A stretch of DNA of 51,642 nt from Planctomycetota bacterium (GTDB lineage: Bacteria; Planctomycetota; UBA1135; UBA2386), in contig JAQCBR010000013.1 in the NCBI GenBank assembly GCA_027621295.1, forward strand, positions 1 to 51,642, given 5' to 3'. Both the position numbers and the translations under genes were made by a program. This document shows positions 16,474 through 24,635 of this stretch, piece after piece (position 1 is the first letter of the stretch; each line of letters begins with the position of its first letter). The notes beneath the pieces are model-generated. The model was not told the DNA's origin. It worked only from the letters and a program-made list of their open reading frames with translations, and did no database searches.

Positions 16474-16812
16474 ATGATCACCATCGAACGCGCCTACATG
16501 CGCAAGGGTTGAACGTCGTGCACCAAGGCGGGGAGTTTCCTCGCCGGCAAGGCCGAGATCGCCGAGACCGTCGACGCCAAGAAGGTCCCCGTCGGGCCCG
16601 ATGACCTCACGCCCTGGTTCCGGGGCCGCAAGCGCTTGCTCGTCGCCAAGGGCAAGAAGTGCGAGGAGTTCGCGCTCGCGAAGCTGAACGTCGAGGAGCG
16701 CGCCGCAAAGGTGCTCGGCCCGTCAGGCAAGCTTCGGGCGCCGACGCTGCTGGTCGGTGACGCGGTCGTCGTGGGCTTCCACGACGACGCCTACCGCGCG
16801 ATCTTCGGCTGA
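16474..16812 (+). CDS. Candidate selenoprotein, Spx/ArsC-like thioredoxin fold (in-frame TGA = Sec13)
   Basis: 112 residues if TGA 16510-16512 is read as selenocysteine. The N-terminus MITIERAYMRKG is followed by U13-T-S-C16-T-K-A, which matches the C-T-S-C-R-K-A redox motif of Spx/ArsC-like proteins with U in place of the first Cys. Downstream, KKCEEFALAKL and RAPTLLVGDAVVVGFHDDAY carry the thioredoxin-fold cis-Pro (P90) and the final strand-helix. Codon use after the TGA is fully coding-like up to TGA 16810-16812. A hairpin 14 nt after the TGA meets bacterial SECIS rules. Probably a cytoplasmic thiol/selenol reductase. Conventional calling would report only a 12-codon stub. Alternative: a pseudogene with TGC changed to TGA. 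Confidence 0.82.
16527..16545 (+). promoter_or_regulatory. Bacterial SECIS-like hairpin
   Basis: Stem GGCGGGG (16527-16533) and CCTCGCC (16539-16545), 7 pairs including one G-U, loop AGUUU. The loop begins 21 nt after the UGA and has G at its second position, as in known bacterial SECIS elements recognised by SelB. Confidence 0.75.
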
Positions 16813-16839
16813 CCTCGGGTCCGTGAAGGGCCCGAGGTC
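16811..16839. terminator. Strong hairpin between convergent genes
   Basis: 12-bp stem: nine perfect pairs (GACCTCGGG / CCCGAGGTC), one G-U and two G-C pairs, with loop GTGAA. It begins inside the selenoprotein stop codon and can serve the convergent propeller gene too. Confidence 0.7.
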
Positions 16840-16852
16840 GACGGCGACTGCG

Positions 16853-18292
16853 TCAGTCGTCGACCCGCACCGTGGCCGCGTTCGTCCACGTGATGCGGCC
16901 GGTCACGCCGGACAGCCCCTGGAAGGCGCCGACCGCACCCAGCAGGTTCGGGTTGTTCGGCAGCACGAGGCTCGTCCGGTGGATCGCGGTCGGCCAGATC
17001 GGCGCCAGGGTGAACAGCGCCGGGTTGCCGAGCGTCATGCTCGAGTCGATGCCCGGAATCGTCACCGGGCTCCCGCCCGGCGTGCCGATCAGGAGCGCGA
17101 CCAGGTCGCCGGGCTGTTCGAGCCAGAGGTCCATCTCGAGAGTGCCACCCGGTGCGACCGTGTCCGGGGCGGTGATGCCCGGCGTGTAGACGAAGCCGTC
17201 GACGAGTTCGGCGGGGGCGATCGCGTTGTCGACCGACACCGTCACCGGTCCCGGCACGCCCGCCGGCGCCGTGCAGCGGATCGTCGTGTCGTCGACGAGC
17301 GTCACCTGGGTCGCGGGAACGCCGCCGAAGCGCACTCCGGTCACCGAGCTGTTCGCGAAGAAGCGCCCGCGGATCTCGACCGTGCCCGGCCCGCGCCATG
17401 TTCCGGCCGGAGGCAGGACCTCATCGACGTTGGGGCCGAGTTCGGGGACGAACGCCACGTACACGCCGCTCGTGGAGGACCCGGGAATCACCGACTGCAC
17501 GCGGTTGAGGTTCGTGTCGGTCAGCAGCACGTCGCCGAAGCGGCTGCCGGCGACGATGCGGCCATCCGGAGCCGCCTCGACGTCGTAGAGGTTGCTGCCG
17601 CCGGTCTGGAGCTGGGCGAGCGCCGTCTGTGCGTCCGGCGTGTAGCGGGTGATCGTCCCGTTCCAGTCGGCGATCACGAGCTCGCCGTTCGGCAGGCTGG
17701 TGATGCCGCGCGAGTCGAACAGGCCGGGCAACACGTAGGTCGCCGTGACCTGCAGCGTCTCGGGGTCGATCACGCGGATGCCGGACCGCGGGGAGCCGTC
17801 CTCGAGCGCGAAGACCCGGCCGTCGAGGCCGGCGCTGATCTCACCCACACCCCGCCCGGGGATCTGGACCGCGGTCGACGTGAAGCTGGGCAGCTCGATG
17901 CGCAGCGACTTCGTGAACAGGTAGGAGCCGGTCAGCGTCAGGTCCCCGTCGCTGACGTTGCCGAGGAATGCGGCGACCGGGTGCTGCTCCCAGGTCCCGG
18001 CGATCGGGTCGTAGGTGGCGATCGAGCCCGGGTTGAGGAGTCCGGTGATCAGCACGTGCGCGCGGCCCGTCACGTCGACGACCACGTCGACGACGTCGTA
18101 GCGGCCGCCGCCCGGGGGCAGCGGAACCTGGAGGACGCGGATCACCTGGAGGGTCTGGTCGAGCTCGTAGAGCCGGCCGGCCGTCGAGGCGAGGATGTTG
18201 CCCGGGGTGAACGCCTGGGCCCGCGCGTCGGCGACGGTGCAGGCGAGGGCGGTCAGCGCGGCGAGGGCGAGGGATAGGCGGGGCGTCGGCAT
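16853..18292 (-). CDS. Secreted beta-propeller protein with IPT/TIG domain
   Basis: 479 aa from ATG 18292 with signal peptide ending near ADARAQ. Residues about 30-290 contain repeated blade-like segments (GRLYELDQTLQVIRVL, NGELVIADWNGTITRYTPD, DGRIVAGSRFGDVLLTD) of a YVTN/NHL-type propeller. Residues about 293-370 form an IPT/TIG immunoglobulin-like domain (VEIRGRFFANSSVTGVRFGG). The last 100 residues are another beta domain. Proteins like this are abundant in marine planctomycetes, and their function is not known. It is convergent with the selenoprotein gene and divergent from the mod operon. Confidence 0.75.
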   Translation of the reverse strand: MPTPRLSLALAALTALACTVADARAQAFTPGNILASTAGRLYELDQTLQVIRVLQVPLPPGGGRYDVVDVVVDVTGRAHVLITGLLNPGSIATYDPIAGTWEQHPVAAFLGNVSDGDLTLTGSYLFTKSLRIELPSFTSTAVQIPGRGVGEISAGLDGRVFALEDGSPRSGIRVIDPETLQVTATYVLPGLFDSRGITSLPNGELVIADWNGTITRYTPDAQTALAQLQTGGSNLYDVEAAPDGRIVAGSRFGDVLLTDTNLNRVQSVIPGSSTSGVYVAFVPELGPNVDEVLPPAGTWRGPGTVEIRGRFFANSSVTGVRFGGVPATQVTLVDDTTIRCTAPAGVPGPVTVSVDNAIAPAELVDGFVYTPGITAPDTVAPGGTLEMDLWLEQPGDLVALLIGTPGGSPVTIPGIDSSMTLGNPALFTLAPIWPTAIHRTSLVLPNNPNLLGAVGAFQGLSGVTGRITWTNAATVRVDD

Positions 18293-18322
18293 GGAAGGAG
18301 GGACCGGTCGGGGTACGGGCCG

Positions 18323-18339
18323 GGCAGGTTAGCCCTGCC
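18323..18339 (-). promoter_or_regulatory. Dyad overlapping TAACCT in the propeller/mod intergenic region
   Basis: GGCAGG and CCTGCC arms with a 5-bp centre. On the minus strand it contains TAACCT, a possible -10 for the propeller gene, so it could be an operator. Confidence 0.3.
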
Positions 18340-18360
18340 ACGCCCCGGCGACCACGTCCG

Positions 18361-18379
18361 GATCCGTAGACGGCGGATC
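18361..18379 (+). promoter_or_regulatory. Dyad upstream of mod operon
   Basis: GATCCG (18361-18366) and CGGATC (18374-18379) with a 7-bp centre, about 90 bp before the regulator start. A candidate operator for molybdate autoregulation, which is inference only. Confidence 0.3.
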
Positions 18380-18471
18380 TGCTCCGGCTCGTTTCGTGCG
18401 GTCAGAATGCTGCACAGACAAGGATTCAGGTGGTAGAAAGCCGCATACGCGCGCTTCGCGAATCTCTGCCC

Positions 18472-18909
18472 ATGCCCAGCTACCGCCTCGGACAGGCCGC
18501 CCGCATCCTCGGAGTCAGCGTCGACACCGTCCGCCGCCACGTCGACAGGGGCGAGCTGGCCGCAGCGCGGACCCCAGGAGGTCACCGCCTCGTCGACGGT
18601 GCCGACCTCGCCCGCTTCGTCGAGGCGCTCGACCGGCAGGCCGAGGCCGAGGGTTCGTCGTCCGCGCGCAACCACCTGCTCGGCATCGTCACCCGCGTCG
18701 TCAAGGACCGGGTCGCCGCCCAGGTCGAGCTGCGCTGCGGGCCGTTCCGGATCGTGTCGCTGATCACCGCCGAGTCGGTCGATGCGCTCGGCATCGAGCC
18801 CGGGATGCTGATGAACGCGGTGGTCAAGGCGACGAACGTCGTCGTCGAGCGGGCCGAGGTGCCGGCCCCGGTCGCGCCGCACGGGGACGAAGTGGAGGCC
18901 GGGGCTTGA
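18472..18909 (+). CDS. MerR-type HTH protein with Mop/TOBE molybdate-binding domain
   Basis: 145 aa from ATG 18472; GTG 18430 with AAGGA 5 nt upstream is a real alternative giving 14 more residues. Residues 1-52 are a MerR/excisionase-like helix-turn-helix (YRLGQAARILGVSVDTVRRH, TPGGHRLV). Residues 63-128 are a Mop/TOBE domain (NHLLGIVTRVVKDRVAAQVEL, GIEPGMLMNAVVKATNVVV) that binds molybdate or tungstate oxyanions. This is a ModE-like design with a different DNA-binding module, and the position in front of modABC supports a molybdate-responsive regulator. Its TGA overlaps the modA start (TTGA), suggesting translational coupling. Confidence 0.85.
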   Translation: MPSYRLGQAARILGVSVDTVRRHVDRGELAAARTPGGHRLVDGADLARFVEALDRQAEAEGSSSARNHLLGIVTRVVKDRVAAQVELRCGPFRIVSLITAESVDALGIEPGMLMNAVVKATNVVVERAEVPAPVAPHGDEVEAGA

Positions 18910-19655
18910 GCCTCTGCCGTGCGATCGGGGTCGTGGTCCTCGTGCTGACGCTCGGCTGCGTGCCGCGCGGCAGCGCCGACGGGCGGGTCCTCGTCTTCGC
19001 CGCGGCGTCGCTCGGCGAAGCTTTCACGGAGATCGCGGCTCGCTTCGAGGCTGAGCATCCGGACCTCGCGGTCGACCTGCACCTCGCGGGCACGTCGCGG
19101 CTCGCGTTCCAGATCGGTGAGGGCGCGCCTGCGGACGTCTTCGCGTCGGCCGACGCCGAGAACATGGACCGGGTCGTCGGCTGCAGCGCGGTGGTCGACG
19201 GACCACACGTGTTCGCGCAGAACGAGCTGGCGATCGTGGTCCGGCGCGGCAACCCGCGGCACGTGGACGGTCTCGCCGACTTCGCGCGGAGCGACCTGCG
19301 CCTCGCGATCTGCGGTCCCGAGGTGCCTGCGGGGAGATACGCGCGGGAAGCGCTCGGCCGGGCGGGCGTCGAAGCGCGGCCCGTCTCGGACGAACCGCAC
19401 GTGAAGGCCGTGGTCGCCAAGGTCAGTCTCGGCGAGGTGGATGCCGGCCTCGTCTACCGCACCGACGTCGCCGCTGCCGGGGACGGCGTCGAGGGAATCG
19501 ACCTCCCGGACGCCCAACAGGTCGTCGCGGTCTACCCGATCGCAGCGCTCGGAGCGGGGGACGCAAGGCCCGCCGCGGCGCGGGCGTTCGTCGCATTCGT
19601 GCTCGGGGCGGAGGGGCGCGCCGTGCTCACCGAGCGGGGATTCCTGCTGCCGTGA
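18906..19655 (+). CDS. modA: Molybdate ABC transporter substrate-binding lipoprotein ModA
   Basis: 249 aa from TTG 18906, overlapping the previous stop. Only this start gives the signal sequence ending in lipobox LTLGC, so it is a membrane-anchored lipoprotein. LVFAAASLGEAFTEIAARFE is the classic ModA opening, followed by GEGAPADVFASAD, ELAIVVRRGNP and the AGLVYRTDV segment. It binds molybdate (or tungstate) outside the membrane and delivers it to ModB. GTG of modB overlaps its TGA. Confidence 0.93.
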   Translation: MSLCRAIGVVVLVLTLGCVPRGSADGRVLVFAAASLGEAFTEIAARFEAEHPDLAVDLHLAGTSRLAFQIGEGAPADVFASADAENMDRVVGCSAVVDGPHVFAQNELAIVVRRGNPRHVDGLADFARSDLRLAICGPEVPAGRYAREALGRAGVEARPVSDEPHVKAVVAKVSLGEVDAGLVYRTDVAAAGDGVEGIDLPDAQQVVAVYPIAALGAGDARPAAARAFVAFVLGAEGRAVLTERGFLLP

Positions 19656-20443
19656 CCGAGAGATCCCAGCCGCTGCCGCGCGGAGTCCGGGCACTGGCCG
19701 GCATCGCCGCCGTGCTCCTCCTGCTGCCCCTGATCGGGCTCTGGTCCCGCGCGCCGTGGAGCGAGCTCACAGCGCAGGCGACGCAGCCGGAGGTCCTCGA
19801 CGCGCTCTGGCTGTCGCTCGGCTGTTCGGCTGCGGCCACGGTCTGCACGTTCGTCCTCGGACTGCCGCTCGCGATCTGGATGGACGGCCCGCCCTCCGGA
19901 CTTCGGACCGCGGTGCGCGTCCTGGTCACGCTGCCGATGGTGCTGCCGCCAGTCGTCGGCGGCGTCGCGCTGCTGTTCGCGTTCGGTCGGAACGGCCTCG
20001 TCGGCGCGCCGCTGGCCGACTGGTTCGGCGTCTCGCTGCCGTTCACCGAGGCGGGCGTCGTGCTCGCCGAGGCGTACATCGCGTTGCCGTTCTTCGTGCT
20101 CGCGGCCGAGGGAGGGCTTCGCGCGATGGACCGCCGCTACGTCGACGCCGCCGCGACGCTCGGCGCGTCGCCGTGGCGCACGCTCGTGTCGGTCACGCTG
20201 CCGATGATCGCGCCTTCGCTCCGGGCAGGTCTCCTGCTCGCCTGGGCGCGCGCGCTCGGCGAGTTCGGCGCGACGATCACGTTCGCCGGCAACCTCGCGG
20301 GCCGGACCCGCACGATGCCGCTCGAGGTCTACGCCGCGCTCGAGACGAGCCCCGAGGCGGCGAGCGTGCTCAGCGTGCTCCTCGTCCTCTTCTCCGGCGG
20401 CGTGCTGTTCACGCTGCGCCACCACTGGTTCCCGGTCCGATGA
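19652..20443 (+). CDS. modB: Molybdate ABC transporter permease ModB
   Basis: 263 aa from GTG 19652, overlapping the modA stop by 4 bp. About six membrane helices; conserved ABC-importer permease loop with EARTIGAS-like YVDAAATLGASPWRTLVSVTLP and GEFGATITFAGN, typical of ModB/CysU-type permeases. It forms the membrane channel with ModC. ATG of modC overlaps its TGA. Confidence 0.93.
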   Translation: MTERSQPLPRGVRALAGIAAVLLLLPLIGLWSRAPWSELTAQATQPEVLDALWLSLGCSAAATVCTFVLGLPLAIWMDGPPSGLRTAVRVLVTLPMVLPPVVGGVALLFAFGRNGLVGAPLADWFGVSLPFTEAGVVLAEAYIALPFFVLAAEGGLRAMDRRYVDAAATLGASPWRTLVSVTLPMIAPSLRAGLLLAWARALGEFGATITFAGNLAGRTRTMPLEVYAALETSPEAASVLSVLLVLFSGGVLFTLRHHWFPVR

Positions 20444-21489
20444 GACTCCGCGCCGACATCGAACGGAGGATCGGGACGCTCGATCTCCGCGTGGCCCTCG
20501 ACCTCGGCCCGGACGAGACCGTGGCGCTCGTCGGGCCGAACGGGGCCGGCAAGACCACGCTGCTGCGGGTGCTGGCTGGCCTGCTCGGGGTCGACCGTGG
20601 GAAGGTGCAGCTCGGGGACACGGTCCTCGACGCCGGTCCCGGGGCTGCCTTCGTTCCGCCGCAGGAGCGTCGGGTCGGCTACGTGTTCCAGGACCACCTG
20701 CTGTTCCCCGGCATGAGCGTCCTCGACAACGTCGCGTTCGGACCGAGGAGCCGCAGAGCGACGCGTCGTGACGCGCGAAGCAGCGCGCAGACCTGGCTCG
20801 AGCGGGTCGGGCTCGGCGACCTCGCGGCCGCGCGTCCGGCCGCGCTGTCGGGCGGACAGGCCCAACGCATCGCACTCGCCCGCGCGCTCGCGGCCGAGCC
20901 GCGGATGCTGCTGCTCGACGAGCCGCTCGCCGCCGTCGACGCGACTGCACGCACGACGCTCCGCCGCGAACTCAGGGAGCTGCTCGCCGCGTTCGACGGC
21001 GTCCGCGTCCTCGTCGTCCATTCGATCGACGACGCGCTGGCGCTCGCCGATCGGCTGCTCGTGCTGGAGGACGGCCGCATCGTCCAGTCCGGCACGCTGC
21101 CCGAGCTCGTCGCCCGCCCCGCCTCGCGCTACGTCGCCGACCTCGTCGGCATCAACGGGTTCCTGGGGCACTGCACCGCGGGCGTCGTCGACGTCGCGGG
21201 CGCGAAGCTCGTCGTCGCGCACGCCGAGGACGGTCCGGTCCACGTGACCTTCCATCCGCGCGCGGTCTCGGTGTTCCGCGAGCGCCCGTCGGGCTCCCCG
21301 CGCAACGTCTGGTCCGCGCCGATCGTGTCGGTGGAGCCCGCGCTCGAACGCGTCCGACTGCAGGTCGGAGGCCCACTGCCGATCGTCGCGGAGATCACGC
21401 CCCGCGCGGCAGCGGAGCTCAGGCTCGCCGAAGGCGGCGACGTCTGGATCGCGGTGAAGGCGACCGAGATCGCGGTGTCGACCGCGTAG
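20440..21489 (+). CDS. modC: Molybdate ABC transporter ATPase ModC
   Basis: 349 aa from ATG 20440. Walker A GPNGAGKTT near residue 32, signature LSGGQAQRIALARA, Walker B LLLDEPLAAVD and switch HSIDDA are intact. A C-terminal TOBE/Mop-like domain (about 285-345, WSAPIVSVEPALERVRLQV) is typical of ModC and may bind oxyanion for feedback. Last gene of the mod operon; a stem-loop overlaps its TAG. Confidence 0.93.
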   Translation: MRLRADIERRIGTLDLRVALDLGPDETVALVGPNGAGKTTLLRVLAGLLGVDRGKVQLGDTVLDAGPGAAFVPPQERRVGYVFQDHLLFPGMSVLDNVAFGPRSRRATRRDARSSAQTWLERVGLGDLAAARPAALSGGQAQRIALARALAAEPRMLLLDEPLAAVDATARTTLRRELRELLAAFDGVRVLVVHSIDDALALADRLLVLEDGRIVQSGTLPELVARPASRYVADLVGINGFLGHCTAGVVDVAGAKLVVAHAEDGPVHVTFHPRAVSVFRERPSGSPRNVWSAPIVSVEPALERVRLQVGGPLPIVAEITPRAAAELRLAEGGDVWIAVKATEIAVSTA

Positions 21490-21495
21490 CGGTCG
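21479..21495 (+). terminator. Hairpin over modC stop codon
   Basis: CGACCGC and GCGGTCG arms (7 bp) with loop GTA; the TAG stop lies in loop and stem. No T-run. Confidence 0.45.
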
Positions 21496-21511
21496 CGCGC
21501 CGTTCCTCCGG

Positions 21512-22939
21512 TCACTGGATCCGCATGAACTCCTGCAGCGCGACCACTTCGGCCTCCAGCTTCCGCTCGGTCTCCCGACGCGGTGCGAGCTGCCTCTCGA
21601 TCGACTCGATGTGTTGCCGGAGTGACGAGATGTTCAGCGAGCGGTTGATGCGGTTCGAGCGCGCCTCGGCTGCGAGGTCGCGCTTGCTCTGCTCCAGCGC
21701 AGCCAGCCGTTCGGCCGTGCCGCTCTTGTGTTGCAGGAGTTCACGGCGCGCCGACCTGAGTCGCTTCTCGATGATCGGGAGTGGCGACACGAGATAGAGA
21801 GTCTCGCCGGCGCGCATGCGCACCACGTAGTCCCGAACCCGCTTTCGAAGCGCGCCGAGCTGCGAGGAGGTTGCCCCCCGCGCCATGCGAGAGAGGTCCG
21901 AGAGAACCGCCGAGCTGTCGTAGTCGCGCGGATCGGTGCGCATCTCGTCGAGCTCCGCTGCGGTCGTCATCTCCAGGAAGGTCTCGAAGTGCTCGATGGC
22001 CTTCTGCCGGTCGAAGACCTGGCCGCCGGGTGACGCATGGGCTTCGCCGAGGAAGTACTGGAGCGTCGGGTTGTCCGGTTGGAGTGCGAGCATCTCCTTC
22101 AGCAGCGGCACCATCTTCCCGGGCTCGCGTCGCTCCCGGTGGTAGCCGTGCTTCTCCATCAGGTCCTGGAACTTCGAGTCGACGCGCTCGTCCGACATGC
22201 GGCGGGCGGTGTTGCCGACGATCAGGTTCAGGCGCTTGCCGCCCTCCAGGTCGAGGATGTAGCCGAAGACCTGCAGGCGGAGCGCGCGGGCCGGATCGTC
22301 GCCCTGCGACCCGAGCATCTGGAAGAGCACGTCGAGTCGGTCCCAGACCTCTCCGGTCCTGTCCGCGGCGACCAGGTCGTCGAAGCGGGACAGGAAGGTC
22401 TGGAACGCTTCGATCGCGCGCCGCGCGTCGAACCCTTCGTGGTCCGAGCCGTAGAACTCTCCGGCCAAGTAGTCGACGGTGGGGTCGCCGGGGATCTCAC
22501 GCGCGAGCCTCTCGAGCAGCGGTCCGATCGCCTCCGGCTCGCCGCGCTCGCGGTGGATCTGGATCTGGTCGAGCAGGTCCATCGGCGCCGTGCTCGCGGC
22601 GATGATCGGTCCACCCCGGTGGCGCTGGATCAGCGCTCGAAGCGCGGCGCGTTCCAGTCCGTCGGGCAGCTGTCCAGCCAGCTGTTCGCCAGCTTCGACC
22701 GCTTCTTCGTGCTCTCCCTCGGCGAGCAGGAGGTCGAAGCGAGCCCGCAGCACGGTGAGCGATGGGTTCGGCGCATTCGCCATCGAACGCAGGACTCGCA
22801 GCGCGGGCTCGATCCGTCCACCCTGGACGAGCAGCGTCACCTGCCGGAGTGCTCTCTCGGAGTCCTGGCCAGCGGCCGGGATGACGAAGACTGCGGCTGC
22901 TCCCAGAACGGGCGGCAGGAAACGGGTTCCGAGCGCCAT
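21512..22939 (-). CDS. Exported TPR-like protein with C-terminal coiled coil, function unknown
   Basis: 475 aa from ATG 22939, preceded by GAGGAGAG (22946-22953), one of the few clear ribosome sites in the window. Signal peptide ends near VIPAAGQ. Helical repeats with TPR/Sel1 character fill about 25-370 (RVLRSMANAPNPSLTVLRARF, AIEHFETFLEMTTAAELDEM). The end is a basic-acidic coiled coil (about 400-470, AERLAALEQSKRDLAAEARS). Probably periplasmic. No enzyme motif is seen. Confidence 0.65.
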   Translation of the reverse strand: MALGTRFLPPVLGAAAVFVIPAAGQDSERALRQVTLLVQGGRIEPALRVLRSMANAPNPSLTVLRARFDLLLAEGEHEEAVEAGEQLAGQLPDGLERAALRALIQRHRGGPIIAASTAPMDLLDQIQIHRERGEPEAIGPLLERLAREIPGDPTVDYLAGEFYGSDHEGFDARRAIEAFQTFLSRFDDLVAADRTGEVWDRLDVLFQMLGSQGDDPARALRLQVFGYILDLEGGKRLNLIVGNTARRMSDERVDSKFQDLMEKHGYHRERREPGKMVPLLKEMLALQPDNPTLQYFLGEAHASPGGQVFDRQKAIEHFETFLEMTTAAELDEMRTDPRDYDSSAVLSDLSRMARGATSSQLGALRKRVRDYVVRMRAGETLYLVSPLPIIEKRLRSARRELLQHKSGTAERLAALEQSKRDLAAEARSNRINRSLNISSLRQHIESIERQLAPRRETERKLEAEVVALQEFMRIQ

Positions 22940-23099
22940 GGATGACTCTCCTCGATGCGGCGGACCGCCAGCGCTCGGGGCGCTCCGATCCAAGCCTCTC
23001 TTCCTCCGAAAACGAGCGTCCCATGGTGCAACCAGTCTGCAGATGCGTCCAGCACACCTGAGTCTGCGCCTCGGGAGCGATCCGGAGGCGGACGGTCGC

Positions 23100-23105
23100 T
23101 ACCGT
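23100..23105 (+). promoter_or_regulatory. Candidate leaderless -10 TACCGT
   Basis: Ends 6 nt before ATG 23112 of the sulfatase; no Shine-Dalgarno. Confidence 0.5.
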
Positions 23106-23111
23106 GCCCGG

Positions 23112-24620
23112 ATGCTCGCTCTCGGATTCCTGCTCGCTGCGCTCGCTCCCCAGAACGTCGTGCGCCCCCCGAACATCGTCGTCGTCCTTGCCGACGATCT
23201 GGGATACGGCGACGTGACGGTGAACAACGCGGAGTCGCTGATCCCGACGCCGCGCCTCGAGGAGCTGGCGGCGGGCGGGCTCCGGTGCACGGACGCGCAC
23301 TCGCCGGACGCGGTGTGCACGCCGACGCGCTACGGGATCCTGACCGGTCGCTACGCGTGGCGGACCTGGCTCAAGCGCAACGTGGTGGGCGGCTACACGC
23401 CGCCGCTGATCGAGACCGACCGACCGACGCTGCCGAAGACGCTTACCGCCGCCGGCTACCGCACCGGCTGCTTCGGCAAGTGGCACCTGGGCCTCGGCTG
23501 GACGCGGTCGAACGGGTTCGTCGGCACCGCGGACAACGCGCAGCAGAACTTCCGAGGCACTTGGCAGGACGGGAAGCCGGAGGACGGGATGAACGTCGAC
23601 TTCACGGCGCCGATCCAGGGTGGACCTGTCGCGCTCGGCTTCGACACGGCGTTCTTCACCGCTGCCTGCCCGACGATCGACGGACCGTTCACCTACATCC
23701 GCGACGACCGCGTGACCGCGATCCCGGACCACATGATCCGGGTGAACCGCGATGCCGGGCCGGACCTCTTCCCGCGTCCGGGCTGGATCGCGCCGGGCTT
23801 CGTGCTCGAGGACGTGGACCCGACGTTCACGCGCGAGGCGATCGCGTTCATGGAACGGAGCGTCGCGGACGACGCCGAGAAGCCGTTCTTCGTCTACCTC
23901 GCGCTGTCGTCGCCGCACGCGCCGTGGCTCCCGCCGACGTTCGCGCAGGGGCGCAGCGAGGAGGGGCCTCGCGGCGACCTCGTCTGGCTCGCCGACTGGT
24001 GCCTCGGCCAGGTGATGGACGCGCTCGACCGCCTCGGCGTGGCCGACGACACGCTCGTCGTCTTCACCTCGGACAACGGGCCGCGCCACGGCGCGAACGA
24101 GCACCGTTCGGCCGGGGAGCTCCGCGGCTACAAGTCGCACATCTGGGAGGGCGGCCACCGCGTGCCCTTCGTCGCGCGCTGGCCAGGCCATGTGCCGCCG
24201 GGCACGACGAGCGCCGAGCCGATCGAGCTGACCGACCTCTACGCGACCTGCGCGGCTCTCGCGGGCACGGCTCTTCCCGACGGCGCAGCGCCCGACAGCT
24301 ACGACGTGTCCACAGCTCTGCTCGGCTCCCGCGCCACCGATGCCCCACCGATCCGCGAGGCCGTCGTCTCCCACTCGATGCACGGCGTCTTCGCGATCCG
24401 CCAGGGCCGCTACAAGCTGATCGAGGGCACGAAGACCTCCGGCGGCTGGGTCGAGCCGTCCGGCCGCCCCGCCGAGCCCGGCGCGCCGGGCCAGCTCTAC
24501 GACCTGACCGCCGACCTCGGCGAGCAGCGGGACCTCTTCGAAGAGAGGCCGGAAGTCGTCGCGAAGCTGCAGGCTCTGCTCGACCGCTACCGGGAGCAGG
24601 GCTTCACGGTCGCGCGCTGA
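23112..24620 (+). CDS. Sulfatase (arylsulfatase-type, family S1)
   Basis: 502 aa from ATG 23112, which gives a short export signal (MLALGFLLAALAPQ) and is positioned 6 nt after a TACCGT. The frame is open far upstream, but that part is antisense to the previous gene. Metal-binding D28-D29 (VVLADDLGYG), the formylglycine motif C69-T-P-T-R, FGKWHLG, and TSDNGPRHG near residue 320 are all present, so it should be active after Cys-to-formylglycine maturation. It hydrolyses a sulfate ester outside the cytoplasm, probably on a polysaccharide. It is convergent with the ABC importer permease; its stop codon lies in a shared hairpin. Confidence 0.92.
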   Translation: MLALGFLLAALAPQNVVRPPNIVVVLADDLGYGDVTVNNAESLIPTPRLEELAAGGLRCTDAHSPDAVCTPTRYGILTGRYAWRTWLKRNVVGGYTPPLIETDRPTLPKTLTAAGYRTGCFGKWHLGLGWTRSNGFVGTADNAQQNFRGTWQDGKPEDGMNVDFTAPIQGGPVALGFDTAFFTAACPTIDGPFTYIRDDRVTAIPDHMIRVNRDAGPDLFPRPGWIAPGFVLEDVDPTFTREAIAFMERSVADDAEKPFFVYLALSSPHAPWLPPTFAQGRSEEGPRGDLVWLADWCLGQVMDALDRLGVADDTLVVFTSDNGPRHGANEHRSAGELRGYKSHIWEGGHRVPFVARWPGHVPPGTTSAEPIELTDLYATCAALAGTALPDGAAPDSYDVSTALLGSRATDAPPIREAVVSHSMHGVFAIRQGRYKLIEGTKTSGGWVEPSGRPAEPGAPGQLYDLTADLGEQRDLFEERPEVVAKLQALLDRYREQGFTVAR

Positions 24621-24635
24621 CCAGAGCGTCAGCGC
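24614..24635. terminator. Bidirectional hairpin containing both stop codons
   Basis: GCGCTGA (24614-24620) and TCAGCGC (24629-24635) with an 8-nt loop, the same arms as at 8776-8795. Confidence 0.55.

Noticed and set aside
16303..16512. A 69-codon frame ending at the TGA that I interpret as Sec
   Set aside because: Its first 57 codons lie in non-coding sequence; only the last 12 belong to the selenoprotein candidate.
16757..18277. A 506-codon plus-strand frame over the propeller gene
   Set aside because: Antisense shadow; it starts inside the selenoprotein gene in another frame and has no domain.
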